The notes under the pieces: generated by a model
Told to the model about the DNA's origin: nothing
Databases searched by the model: none
What the model saw: the letters and a program-made list of their open reading frames with translations, nothing else
Source: Zerene cesonia
Taxonomy: Eukaryota; Arthropoda; Insecta; Lepidoptera; Pieridae
Assembly (NCBI RefSeq): GCF_012273895.1
Contig: NC_052104.1
Coordinates: 2,480,001 to 2,544,000, forward strand
Direction of reading: 5' to 3'
Length of the DNA: 64,000 nt
Part shown: positions 13,401-22,687 of the stretch, piece by piece
Numbering within the stretch: the first letter of the stretch is position 1
Layout of the letters: each line of letters starts with the position of its first letter
Program-made: the position numbers and the translations under genes

Positions 13401-16400
13401 TACAATCGATCAGGTGTACAGTATACCTGGCAGCAGTTTTCTGCCGTAAGCCACATAATAAAGAAGATTGGGTCACCTTTTTAATGAAATCTTAAACAAT
13501 AATTAAATTTATTGTATTAAATCCTTAGAATAATCCTGAGTATTATCAAAAATAATTTGACATTACATCTTGAAAAAAAAAACACGATAGTGTATATTAT
13601 TATTAATCGTTTAATATTAAATTTGTATGCCATGTATTTCGTGGCGAAACATGAGAAAATTGTATCTCTTTTTATTTATATTGTAACACCTTGTACATCA
13701 TGGTTAAGCAAATAAAGAATATGAATTATAAATTTATTAGATGTAAGTCTGAAACAGATCAAATAACAAACATAGTGACGTTCATCCAGCGATAGGGACA
13801 TAATGAAAGTAAAATTAGTCCGGTAAGATCAACGCCCGCGCACTGACATGGCGCTGACACACTGCACTTGACGCCCGCACGCCGCTCCCCGCTCCCCGCA
13901 CGCGGATCTTGTTTCCCACTTATTATTGCGTTTGTTTAGTTTCTGCTTGTGTTTTTTTACCAAATAGTACAAAGGGGTATAACGTTTCTTGAGTTATAAA
14001 CTGGACCATTTTTCTGAATTAATTGGTGCAAAATAATAATAATGTAGTAGTGATTTCTAAACTTATTAAGAACTCAACATTATTAACTATTAATTTTTTT
14101 CTGAATTGCTGCAACATTTCACCTGAAAATGAAGCGACTGTCTCGTTCTTATGCAATTGGTACTGATTACTGATCTTTTGATTGAATTAATTTAATACGG
14201 CAATATTTTTATCAAAATAAAAGCAATACCAAAGAAACCGGCGATTCCTCAACTGCTATCGCATCATATCTTCAATCCTAATAATTTGTAATTGCCCGAA
14301 ACGCATCTTCGAAACTTTCTCTTATATTATAGGGTTACGTAACTTGATGCGTGTAGATGATTGTAGGAATCAATTCTCGGTATGATCCATTCAGATTCCA
14401 ATCTACACTAATTGCAGCACTTGACAGTCGACACGAAGGAGGAACCTTTACAAGCCCACTCATAAATCTTTATTGAAGAAATAAAACAACCCGTACTTAC
14501 ACACATACTCTGACCAGATACCAATACTTTCTAATTTCGAGCCTCGAGGCTAAATAAATGAGAGGTAAAGCATTGATGGTTTAATATGAACTCAGATATA
14601 CATCAACGCCTATAATAAGCTAGATATTGAAGACTAAACGACCGGTTTCGGACAGCGTAAAAGTTTCCAGATAATTTTACACGGACCACCCAAATACCTC
14701 TACCCAAATTTGACTATTCAATGTGAATACAAAAAAATAATTAATGATCGAGTGTAAACTTGTTGCTCAGTGGAACCTGTTTGTCATTTTCGAAAAAACA
14801 GAGCAGTCCAATGTACGATGATTTAAATCGAATGTAAAACGTATTCATGTGGAACTTTCACATGTTTCTATTTTTGTCCCAAGAAAATTTAAAGCCGAAA
14901 GTCATCTAGCGAGATTTCGTCCGACCCAGAAGTGTTGGGTGCTGTCGCATAACTTCCGATGTAGTTACTCCGGGAGACAGTAAAAACGGTCAGTGTGTCG
15001 AATTAAATAACACTTTAAATATTGCCCACGCGCACTAGTGAAAGCCAATGAAGATACAAAACGATTTTCTTATCGAATTCCCGAGATAGCGCTCTGAACG
15101 AAATTAAACTGCAGGTTTTAATTTATGATGCAAAACCTTTTCTTATAAGACTGATAAATACGGAACTGTGCTTAAACTGTTATTTCATTGATTGTTTTTA
15201 TTTCCATCACGTCACATCGGAACGATTTTATGTGTAATTTTTGTATCTGAAAATGATTTTGATGAGTCACATAGACTACTTTTTACCTTGGAATTTTTTT
15301 TTGGTTTCAGGAGCGAAACCGCGGGCGGAATGCTAGTATTATATTTTAGCGCATATAATGTTCTTATCCTATTCTTTATTACCTAAAAACTTACGACCTA
15401 TCTTTCAATTTACAGAGTGGAACATTGAGCGATCAATCGTCAAACGAAAATGGCGGCGGAGGCGGTAATCCCAGCCCGGACTCCAACAGTGCTGCAGAGC
15501 CTTCCAGCGACCAACTCGCGATGGAGTCTGCAGAGAGAGAAACCCCGAGTCATGCGTACAACGGCCCACCCCCGCCAGTACCACCCCCGCATAATAGGAG
15601 ACAGAATCCACCTCATCACCAGCCGCATCATCCTATAGGTAAGCACACGAGACATTTTCTCTTTCATTTTACTTTAAAACCTTAACCTTTCGTAACAAAA
15701 AATATTAAAAATGAATTTACGCAAGCATCAAGTCTTTCATTTCTAAATGAATCTAGCCATAGTTACAGTCTACCACACAAACAATAATAATATAATTATA
15801 AATATCATAATTGAGTGAACCATACAAAATGATTGAAGTTAGTGATGCATGGCATATTCATGGTAACACAGGTGTTTATAAACAAAAAATACGATATGTT
15901 ACTAAAATGATAAATATTTTCAGGGATGCCCAGGATTCCAAACCATCACTCTATGCACTCAAAACCTTTTGCGATCGGATCTTCTGTAAACCATCACAAG
16001 AATGATATTGGACCTGGCTTTCGGGGACCACCACCGCCACCACCAGCGCCTCCAGCCGATGCTCAAACTTCCGCAAGTGATAAAGTTTTCAGTACCGCAG
16101 GAGATGTCTGGCCTGCACCAGCACCCGATATGCCCAAAATAGTTTCTCTAGACGTTAAATGTGAAAAGAATGCTATGCGAGTGTTTCTCAGCTTCGATAA
16201 ACCCTTCTTTGGCATAGTATTCTCTAAAGGTCACTACTCAAATCATCAATGCGTTCACCTTCCTCCTAACTTGGGCAGAACGTCGGCTTCATTCGAGATT
16301 GGTGCACACGCATGTGGAACTGCAGGAAGTGGTGACCCCAGGTACAGAGGAGATGTCGCCGCAGCGGGCACGTACTTTGAGAATGTTATAGTGATTCAAT

Positions 16401-17356
16401 ACGACCCACAAGTGCAAGAAGTCTGGGATCAAGCCAGGAAATTGCGTTGCACGTGGCATGATCAATACGAAAAGGCTGTTACATTCCGACCATTCCCCGT
16501 TGATATGCTTGACGTCGTCCGAGCTGATTTTGCCGGCGACAATGTTGGATGCTGGATGCAAATTCAAGTCGGTAAAGGACCTTGGGCATCTGAAGTGTCT
16601 GGCTTGGTGAAAATAGGTCAAACTATGACAATGGTTCTGGCAATCAAAGACGATGACGCTAAATTCGATATGTTAGTACGCGATTGTGTGGCGCATGACG
16701 GACAACGTGCACCTATCCAATTGGTCGACAGGCGAGGTTGTGTGACAAGACCAAAATTAATGTCAAGGTTTACTAAAATAAAGAACTTCGGAGCTAGCGC
16801 ATCTGTCCTATCTTACGCACATTTCCAAGCATTCAAGTTCCCGGATTCAATGGAAGTACATTTCCAATGTACGATACAGATATGTAGATACCGTTGCCCA
16901 GAACAATGTTCAGAAGGTCACAATGTGATTGCTCCTCACGCGGAATACGGGCCACCACAGATTGATTCTTACCCAGTTGGAGTTGAAGTACGTCGTGACG
17001 AAAGGAGAGTAAGAAGGCAGCGACGGGCAACATCGCCCGAAAAGGAAGTAGGAGTTAACAGAGTGATACGCGTTGTGTCAGCCGGTGACCTTAATCTTGA
17101 TTCTGCGGAAGAGAACTCAGCTCCCAAAGTCGTTCCAACACCAGGACTCGTGTGTATGACCACTCCTGGCTTCGCAGCAACACTCGGCGCTCTCCTTATC
17201 ACGTTAATCAGCTCTTGCGCTGTATCAGCAGTATTATTCTTTAAACTACGGCCAATTTCAAAATTGAAGAAAAAAACTGCTGCCATAACAACGATAACTC
17301 GACCACACCCAGCATCAGCGCCACATGTAATTTCGAAAAGTCGATTTTACTCGTAA
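10410..17356 (+). CDS. dyl: Gene A: ZP-domain apical matrix membrane protein, dusky/dusky-like type (3 coding exons)
   Basis: Joined exons 10410-10460, 15416-15638 and 15924-17356 give one open frame of 568 residues ending in TAA. Order: signal peptide (1-17 and a few more), Gly/Ser/Pro-rich linker with His runs (about 20-150), ZP module (about 162-422), Arg-rich furin-type site RVRRQRR|A (cleavage after about 459), transmembrane helix (about 508-531), then a Lys-rich tail of about 37 residues. The ZP module has 11 cysteines at about 171, 201, 222, 267, 301, 346, 364, 407, 412, 416 and 420, with conserved blocks such as FQAFKFPDSMEVHFQC. Family knowledge: dusky, miniature and dusky-like are type I membrane ZP proteins placed apically in epidermis, where they organise apical matrix, cuticle and actin in wings, bristles and trichomes. 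Furin-type shedding of the ectodomain is expected. The family call is secure. The choice of dusky-like over dusky or miniature rests on recalled similarity and is uncertain. Confidence 0.88.
11323..11505 (-). mobile_element. Helitron-like or related non-autonomous element fragment
   Basis: On the - strand it ends in gcggacgaatgctagtatt. This resembles the end at 15311-15340 (gcgggcggaatgctagtatt) and other CTAGT-type ends in this window. Upstream it contains a segment reading as ccatctgtgtgtttgtatgc, a frequent feature of lepidopteran repeats. No target-site duplication was seen, as expected for Helitrons. Confidence 0.45.
13826..13915. other. Short GC-rich island inside gene A intron 1
   Basis: About 90 bases with cgcccgcgcactgacatggc and the direct repeat gctccccgctccccgc stand out strongly from the AT-rich flanks. 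There is no coding frame with splice signals that I can defend. It could be an alternative promoter or an untranslated exon; this is only a guess from composition. Confidence 0.35.
15311..15340 (+). mobile_element. 3' end remnant of a Helitron-like element
   Basis: The motif gagcgaaaccgcgggcgg followed by aatgctagtatt has the GC hairpin and CTAGT end seen in the larger copies. It lies about 75 bases before the acceptor of gene A exon 2. Confidence 0.45.
15416..15638 (+). CDS. dyl: Gene A coding exon 2: Gly/Ser/Pro/His-rich linker
   Basis: The acceptor (caatttacag) ends at 15415 and the donor gtaagc starts at 15639. The frame begins SGTLSDQSSNENGGGGG in phase 0 and ends HHQPHHPI plus one base of a Gly codon (phase 1). 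It encodes about 74 residues of low-complexity linker with PPPPVPPPH-type proline runs and several His residues, and no cysteine. This is probably a flexible extracellular spacer between the signal peptide and the ZP module. No counterpart has been found in gene B. Confidence 0.82.
15639..15923 (+). other. Gene A intron 2
   Basis: A 285-base GT-AG intron in phase 1. It begins gtaagc and ends with a T-rich tract and cag. It is AT-rich and contains no repeat that I recognise. Short open frames inside it, including one that runs into exon 3 in another frame, are not coding. Confidence 0.8.
15924..17356 (+). CDS. dyl: Gene A coding exon 3: whole ZP module, furin site, transmembrane helix and tail
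   Basis: The acceptor (atattttcag) ends at 15923. Two bases complete the split Gly codon, then MPRIPNHH follows. This single 1.43-kb exon carries the entire ZP module without interruption, the dibasic cluster RRVRRQRRA, a 24-residue hydrophobic helix beginning FAATLGALLITLISSC, and a tail with KLKKK. The stop codon is TAA at 17354-17356. ZP-N holds Cys 1-4 and ZP-C holds Cys 5-11. Two extra cysteines flank or lie in the membrane segment (LVCMTT and SSCAVS). Base composition is clearly higher in GC than the flanks, as expected for coding sequence. Confidence 0.93.
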
Positions 17357-18300
17357 CATAGCCCTTTTAACTTAATTTGTACATATTAGTGTGATGAGAC
17401 TGAAGTATATAGATCAAGCCTAAAATAAAGCGTGTGCTATACGAGTGCTCAATTGGTTTAAAATTCGTTTATCTAATCTTATTGGAAAATTTGTGTTATT
17501 TATTGTATTTAGATAGGTCTGTAAACTGCCATTTAAGAGGCTAAAATTATGAAAAATATTTGTATGCACCTGTGTCATGAATTAAGCTACAAAATAGTAC
17601 CTGCGCATCTCGAGTTACTTGTGTAAAAGCGCATCTTTATATCCATTAGCCTAATTATATAGTTTTTTTAACAAATTATAAATCCCGATATTTTAAAATG
17701 TACGCAGATTGACGAAATCTTTATAGGTGTCATATTGTATTAATTTTAATGAATTATTTGTATTTTTGTATCTTATTATTTCTCTGATAAACTTTAACTG
17801 GTCTGCGTGATATAATAAACTAGATAATCAATGTTTGAGCAATTTGAATGAAAGCATTTAAATAAAAATTTAGAATGAATTCAACGATAATAGTGATTTA
17901 TATGAAACCTTAAGTACAATCTTCTGTTACCTCTTGTCGAAGGAGTTTTGACGGAGAGGCAACGGAAATTTTGTTATCGATAGTATTTAGGTGAACCGCT
18001 AGCTTAATTTAAATTAACTTGTCATTAGTATTAATATTATTTATTTTAGTTAAGACTTTGTTGTAGTCATACTTACAAAATATTTATTTGAACCACCTCA
18101 TTACCTCTTCTTCTATGTTAATTTTGTTACGTTTCTCCTTATTGTGTAATTCATTATAACTGAATACATTGCGTATTCGTCAACGAATGTGATCGTTGTA
18201 TGGTGTTTGAATGAATTTTTAAATATTTAAAGATGTTTTAATGCAAGTATAAAGTAATGTACAATATCATGAACAAATGTAGCAATAAAATATATTCACA
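17357..18300 (+). promoter_or_regulatory. Candidate 3' UTR of gene A with four AATAAA poly(A) signals
   Basis: AATAAA is present on the + strand at 17424-17429, 17814-17819, 17861-17866 and 18284-18289, all after the TAA stop of gene A. The stretch is free of repeats up to about 18460, which fits a long 3' UTR with alternative ends. Which signals are used cannot be told from sequence. Confidence 0.5.
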
Positions 18301-18462
18301 AGTTACAGTTATTTTATTTTACCTGTTCGCTAGAATTGAAATGTTGTATTTGAGTGTCGTGTGTATCCAACACATTTACACCTTCATTAAGAAAGTCGTC
18401 TTAAAACAAATTAAAATTCATAAAGTTTACAATTTATAAATGAAAGAAGGAGAAAGAATTAT

Positions 18463-18643
18463 CCTACTACTATTATAAATGCGAAAGTTTGTAAGGATGT
18501 GTGTGTTTGTTGCTCTTTCACGCAAAAACTGCTATTTGGTACGTAGACAGCTGGACAACTGGAATAATATATAGGCAACTTTTTATCCCGATATTCCTAC
18601 GGGATACGGACTTACGCGGGTGAAACCGCGGGGCGCAGCTAGT
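18463..18643 (+). mobile_element. Non-autonomous Helitron-like element (Lep1-like), copy 1
   Basis: It starts cctactactattataaatgc, carries the typical gcgaaagtttgtaaggatg stretch and ctggacaactgg, and ends with the hairpin cgcgggtgaaaccgcg followed by gggcgcagctagt. Ending in CTAGT after a GC hairpin, with no target duplication, fits Helitron-like elements of Lepidoptera. No transposase or helicase is encoded. Confidence 0.7.
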
Positions 18644-18707
18644 AATTAATAATTTAAAACGTAATTTTATTGTATTACGTGGTATGGAGAAATTGCGTTA
18701 CAAAAGA

Positions 18708-18720
18708 GGGTTCGATTCCC
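18708..18720 (+). repeat. Isolated tRNA-type B box (SINE remnant)
   Basis: The sequence ggttcgattcc matches the RNA polymerase III B-box consensus, but no A box, anticodon arm or acceptor stem can be found around it. It is best read as a degraded tRNA-derived SINE rather than a tRNA gene. Confidence 0.3.
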
Positions 18721-18884
18721 TTTGGGAGTCAAATTAAGTAAGCAACGCCTACTTATTAAATTTCTGTAAGTTCAATATGTAGTCTAAGTAAAAAGATTTA
18801 CAATTAGATTGTAAATGTAACTAAAAAAGTGAAAATAAATCTGTTCCTTTAAACTAAAAATCAAGTTGGCTTGCCAGATCTACA

Positions 18885-19070
18885 ATATAACGGATATAAC
18901 GGAGGATGGATGTATGTATATGTGAATGTTTTTTTAAAAACTACTGAACCGATTGCAATGAAATTGGTACGTAGATAACTGGACAACTGGAATAACACAT
19001 AGGCAAATTTTGTCCCGATATTTCTGCGGGATACAGACTTACGCGGGTGAAACCGCAGGGCACAGTTAAT
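18885..19070 (+). mobile_element. Non-autonomous Helitron-like element, diverged copy 2
   Basis: It shares ggatggatgtatgtatatg, actgaaccgattgcaatga, ctggacaactgg and acgcgggtgaaaccgc with the copies at 18463 and 41122. The end has decayed from ctagt to gttaat and the internal hairpin has one change (ccgcagg). Confidence 0.65.
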
Positions 19071-20934
19071 CTTTAATATTTATACATATTTATACTCCCT
19101 CTCTTAGATAATATTAGGATATGAAATGGATTTAAGGAACCCATACATTACTTTTATTATTATAGGGACAGAGCCAACGGTTAGCATTTCCTTGAATATT
19201 CATAAGCTTCCATAACAAACATTACATTATAAATATGAAAGTAACTCTGTCTGTGTTCTTCACGTAGATAACCGATTTTAAATTTATCACAGACATACTT
19301 TGATGCCAAAGAAAGGACATAGGATATAGTTATCATCCCAGGAATACCACCAAAGCGAGAACTGTACCGTGAGAACCCCGAACTGTCTCTTTTTATTTTT
19401 TAAATTTCTAGCGAAATCTCTCTTTTCTAGAAAATCATAAATGTATTAGGACAAATTATACCATGGTCCATGAATTGACCAAGTGATTTCATCTAATATC
19501 ACTGAATCAGTTCAATAAAACAAACGCAACCTTTTAAATAATTTATTTCATTAAAAATTAACAAGTGTATTCACTTATAAACATGTTATATCTATATAAA
19601 TGAAATATTTGTTTAACAAATAAAATATTGAAGGATATAATATATAAATTGTATTATAATAACATACATAACGCAACCATATCCCATAGATGAAGGTAGA
19701 ATCGTAAAGTATCTACAGAGTTAAACAGTAGTAAAATTGCACTTAAAATTTATTTTCACAAAATAGCTTAATAGTAATAGTTAAATTAAATAAATGCAAG
19801 ATTTTTGGGTGGCATTATATTATACATTATACAGAGTATAACTGTATAATTCACGACAACCACGGAATAACTAACAGTCGAAAATGTTATTTATATAAGT
19901 CACGTTTAAATACCTTTCCATGTAATCAACTATTGAAAATATTACACATTTTTGCATAGTCCAAAAATCAAACTGGAAATATAAAATTATATTAGAAAAC
20001 TGTTTTATTTCGTTATCATCAACACGTATGCAGTTATTGTCTTAGAAATCAATTTTAACAATGGTATAAAAAGAATTTAGAAAACATACAAAACCATTGG
20101 TTCATTACTAAAATAATTTCAGTAAAACAATCTATGGCCCGGCCCTTTTAAGAACAAAAAAAAAAAAATTAAATAACGTTTATTCGAAAGTACAGCATCC
20201 CTAACATTTCTTTCCACGTGTATATTACCTAGCTAATCACTAAAACCTACACAAAAAAATATCATCTAATCGATATTTAAATATTAAAAGAATAATTATG
20301 TATATTGAGCAATAAGTTCAAGAAAATTCTCGATTAAATGCAGAATAAATGCAACATTCAATAGAATAGTTATTTATAAAATATATTAAGTAATTATTGT
20401 ATTCATTGGTGTTTCAACAATCATTATATTATTATCTTACAGTATAACCTATTTCAGTACTTAATTCTACAGTCTAAAAACTTAAAAGAAACGAAGAATT
20501 ATTTATAAAGGCAACGTTATTATATTGGCAAAATAGAGACGAGACAATTTTAGATAAATCTAATGGAATAGAATAAAAATTAATACGTATATAAATGCAC
20601 TTTGTAAAGAGATATATAAAATAGCATTTTAAAATTGCAACTCGAGAATTATGCAATAATTATACAAATATATCTATCGACAAAATACATTTGGAAAGTA
20701 GAACATTTCCACGATAGGATTATAATTCATCGTTTAAAGAGCAAAAATCAAAGAAAGCATCATCTTATCCTAATGGCATGACTTGACGTTACACTTACCG
20801 CTAAAAAGACAGGGCGTTTCATACAATCAGAGATATGAAGAATAATCCGACAGCTATAGTCGCAACAGCTCTTAAATCGTCGGAATCTCAATACACATTT
20901 TATTTTATATTTTAAAAAACAAACAAACAGTCTG

Positions 20935-21140
20935 CATTGAAAAACTACTTTTTAACCGACGTGCTCAAAAGGAAGGAATTTCTGAATTCGACGGGGATTT
21001 TTTTTTGGTTTGGTTCTTGACCACTCTGTAAAATGGGAACTGATCGACTATTTTTTTTGTATGAAATGTTTGTCTTTTGTTACCAATTATATAAACCAAA
21101 GTGATACATTTAGGGGAAGCCCCCAAGAACAAAGAACGTG
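20935..21140 (+). repeat. Dispersed repeat related to the copy at 54100
   Basis: It begins near ttaaccgacgtgctcaaaa and continues with ggaaggaatttctgaattcg and a T-rich run. The order resembles the 54100-54310 repeat (cgacttcaaaaagggcaggt, ctcaattcgg, T-run). It is well diverged, and the element class is unknown to me. Confidence 0.4.
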
Positions 21141-22432
21141 AGTGAGTCAAGTAAGTGAGTTTTGGTAGAATATAATAATTCGTACAAATAAGGTGCGCTG
21201 CTTTATACCGTCGATATTATAATATTTATTAAACCAATCTCCAATTGTACGTAACGCCATTAAAAGATCAATATATTCTGTACAACAACTATATTATAAT
21301 GTATAATGTATAAAGATCACACCGCGTGACATGTGAGAGGTGCGGACCGAGTCCGTATCTTAGCACCATTAGTATTATAGAACCATTTATTGAGACTAAT
21401 GATATATCGACATGATTATATTAAATAGATGTCGCTAGTGTCGCCTGCCTTGAAATAAAGCAATAGCATTAGGTAAATACAAAAAAAATATTGTTTAATA
21501 TGTAACAATATTATTTTAAAGCTTGTCCCAAACGAAGCGTCGTGCTTTAAGAGATTGAATAATAAGGTAGTTTAATAAAAACCTAAATTAGACTGTCTTT
21601 CATTTTCTATATAAAACGATAGCAAATTAAAAAAAAAATCGTTGGAGACTAAAGAGAACTTAAATTTTTTATTTTATTTTAGGAATAGGGAACGTGGGGT
21701 AAAGTGAAATTGTATATATTCGATAAGAGCGGTTCAGTAGTTTCTGAGATTAGCGGGATATAAACAAAAAAATTGTTTAATTTGTTATTACAATATTTAT
21801 ATATGAACACAATTGTATATAGGTTTATAGGGTTGAAATCCTTCGAAATCCTCTTAAAGAGTTATCTACATTTAATGAAAATCAAATAAAAGTACGTACG
21901 TGTTCTTATTTGTAATTACCCCGATTTTAGTAGTACGATTTAGCAAATTTTTTCAAAATTACATAATAATACAAATTTATATTTTGGCTGCTCAATTAGA
22001 CCAAAATCATCAGCATTATCAAAAATGTTATTATATCCATTAATTAGGGGATTGCATAGGGGCGACAAATTGTCTTATATCATATATCATACATATAAAA
22101 ATCGAATTAAAACTTTCGAAGACATTACGAAAATACAGCAATTCAATTACAATCACTGCAACCGTATTATTCACAACAACGACTTATACAGTTTCGGCCA
22201 TCCCACCCCATACACCAATTGAAAAATATCTAAAATCATCAATGTCAAATTTGAAGTTACAGTATACATAGTGTCAAATTACCGCAGTGTCAAACGCCGA
22301 TTACAGCGCCGAATCTATTATGCACGTCCCCCCCTCAAATTTGTCTCAAAAAAAACCGTGTACATAATTTCAATATACTATAGCGTCCAAAGACCTCCCT
22401 CCCCGCGCCCCCTCCCGCCCCACCCCCCGCGA

Positions 22433-22687
22433 TCACCCGTCGGAGTGCGGCGGCGGCGCGCCGAGCAGCCGCAGCGCCATCCAGGCGGCCAGCGAGTGCG
22501 AGGCGGCGGCGGGGTGCGGCGTGTGCGGCGTGTGCGGCGTGTGGGGGGCGGGGACGGCGGGGGAGCAGCGCGCGCGCAGGCGCTGCAGCAGCACGGCGGC
22601 CGCCAGCGCCGCGCCCGCCGCCGCGCCCGCGGCCGCCGCGAACAGCGCGCCGAAGCTCAGCGCGCCCATGCAGATGCCGTACACCAC
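22433..22687 (-). CDS. Gene B coding exon 10: transmembrane helix and cytoplasmic tail
   Basis: Acceptor tgtcggtgcag, then VVYGICMGALSFGALFAAAA, GAAAGAALAAAVLLQRLRARC: an Ala-rich membrane helix followed by basic residues, the expected stop-transfer signal. The tail carries PHT repeats (PAPHTPHTPHTPHP) and ends GAPPPHSDG before TGA. The exon is extremely GC-rich with cgg/gcc runs and a short tandem repeat (gcgtgtgcg units on the + strand) encoding the PHT repeats. The first codons before the acceptor in the same frame are intronic. Confidence 0.85.
   Translation of the reverse strand: MVYGICMGALSFGALFAAAAGAAAGAALAAAVLLQRLRARCSPAVPAPHTPHTPHTPHPAAASHSLAAWMALRLLGAPPPHSDG

Larger units (their letters stand above)
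10461..15415 (+). other. Gene A intron 1 (about 5 kb), mostly unannotated
   Basis: This stretch separates the signal-peptide exon from the linker exon. It is AT-rich with a Helitron-like fragment on the - strand near 11323-11505, a second fragment at 15311-15340, and a short GC-rich block at 13826-13915. Moderately GC-rich sequence at about 12300-12480 and 12850-13020 shows no convincing reading frame. It may hold regulatory elements, but nothing in the sequence proves this. Confidence 0.7.
18301..22432. other. Convergent intergenic region and probable 3' UTR of gene B
   Basis: No protein gene is seen. The left part holds the two Helitron-like copies, and the part from about 19500 to 22432 is long AT-rich sequence next to the stop codon of gene B. 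Reverse-strand AATAAA signals at 21673-21678, 21668-21673 and 21225-21230 are candidates for its poly(A) sites, giving 3' UTRs of roughly 0.75 or 1.2 kb. Confidence 0.5.

Noticed and set aside
15811..16005. 64-codon frame overlapping the start of gene A exon 3
   Set aside because: It is in a different frame from the ZP protein and crosses the acceptor; intronic shadow.
16289..17286. Three - strand frames of 66-110 codons
   Set aside because: Antisense to the ZP exon of gene A.
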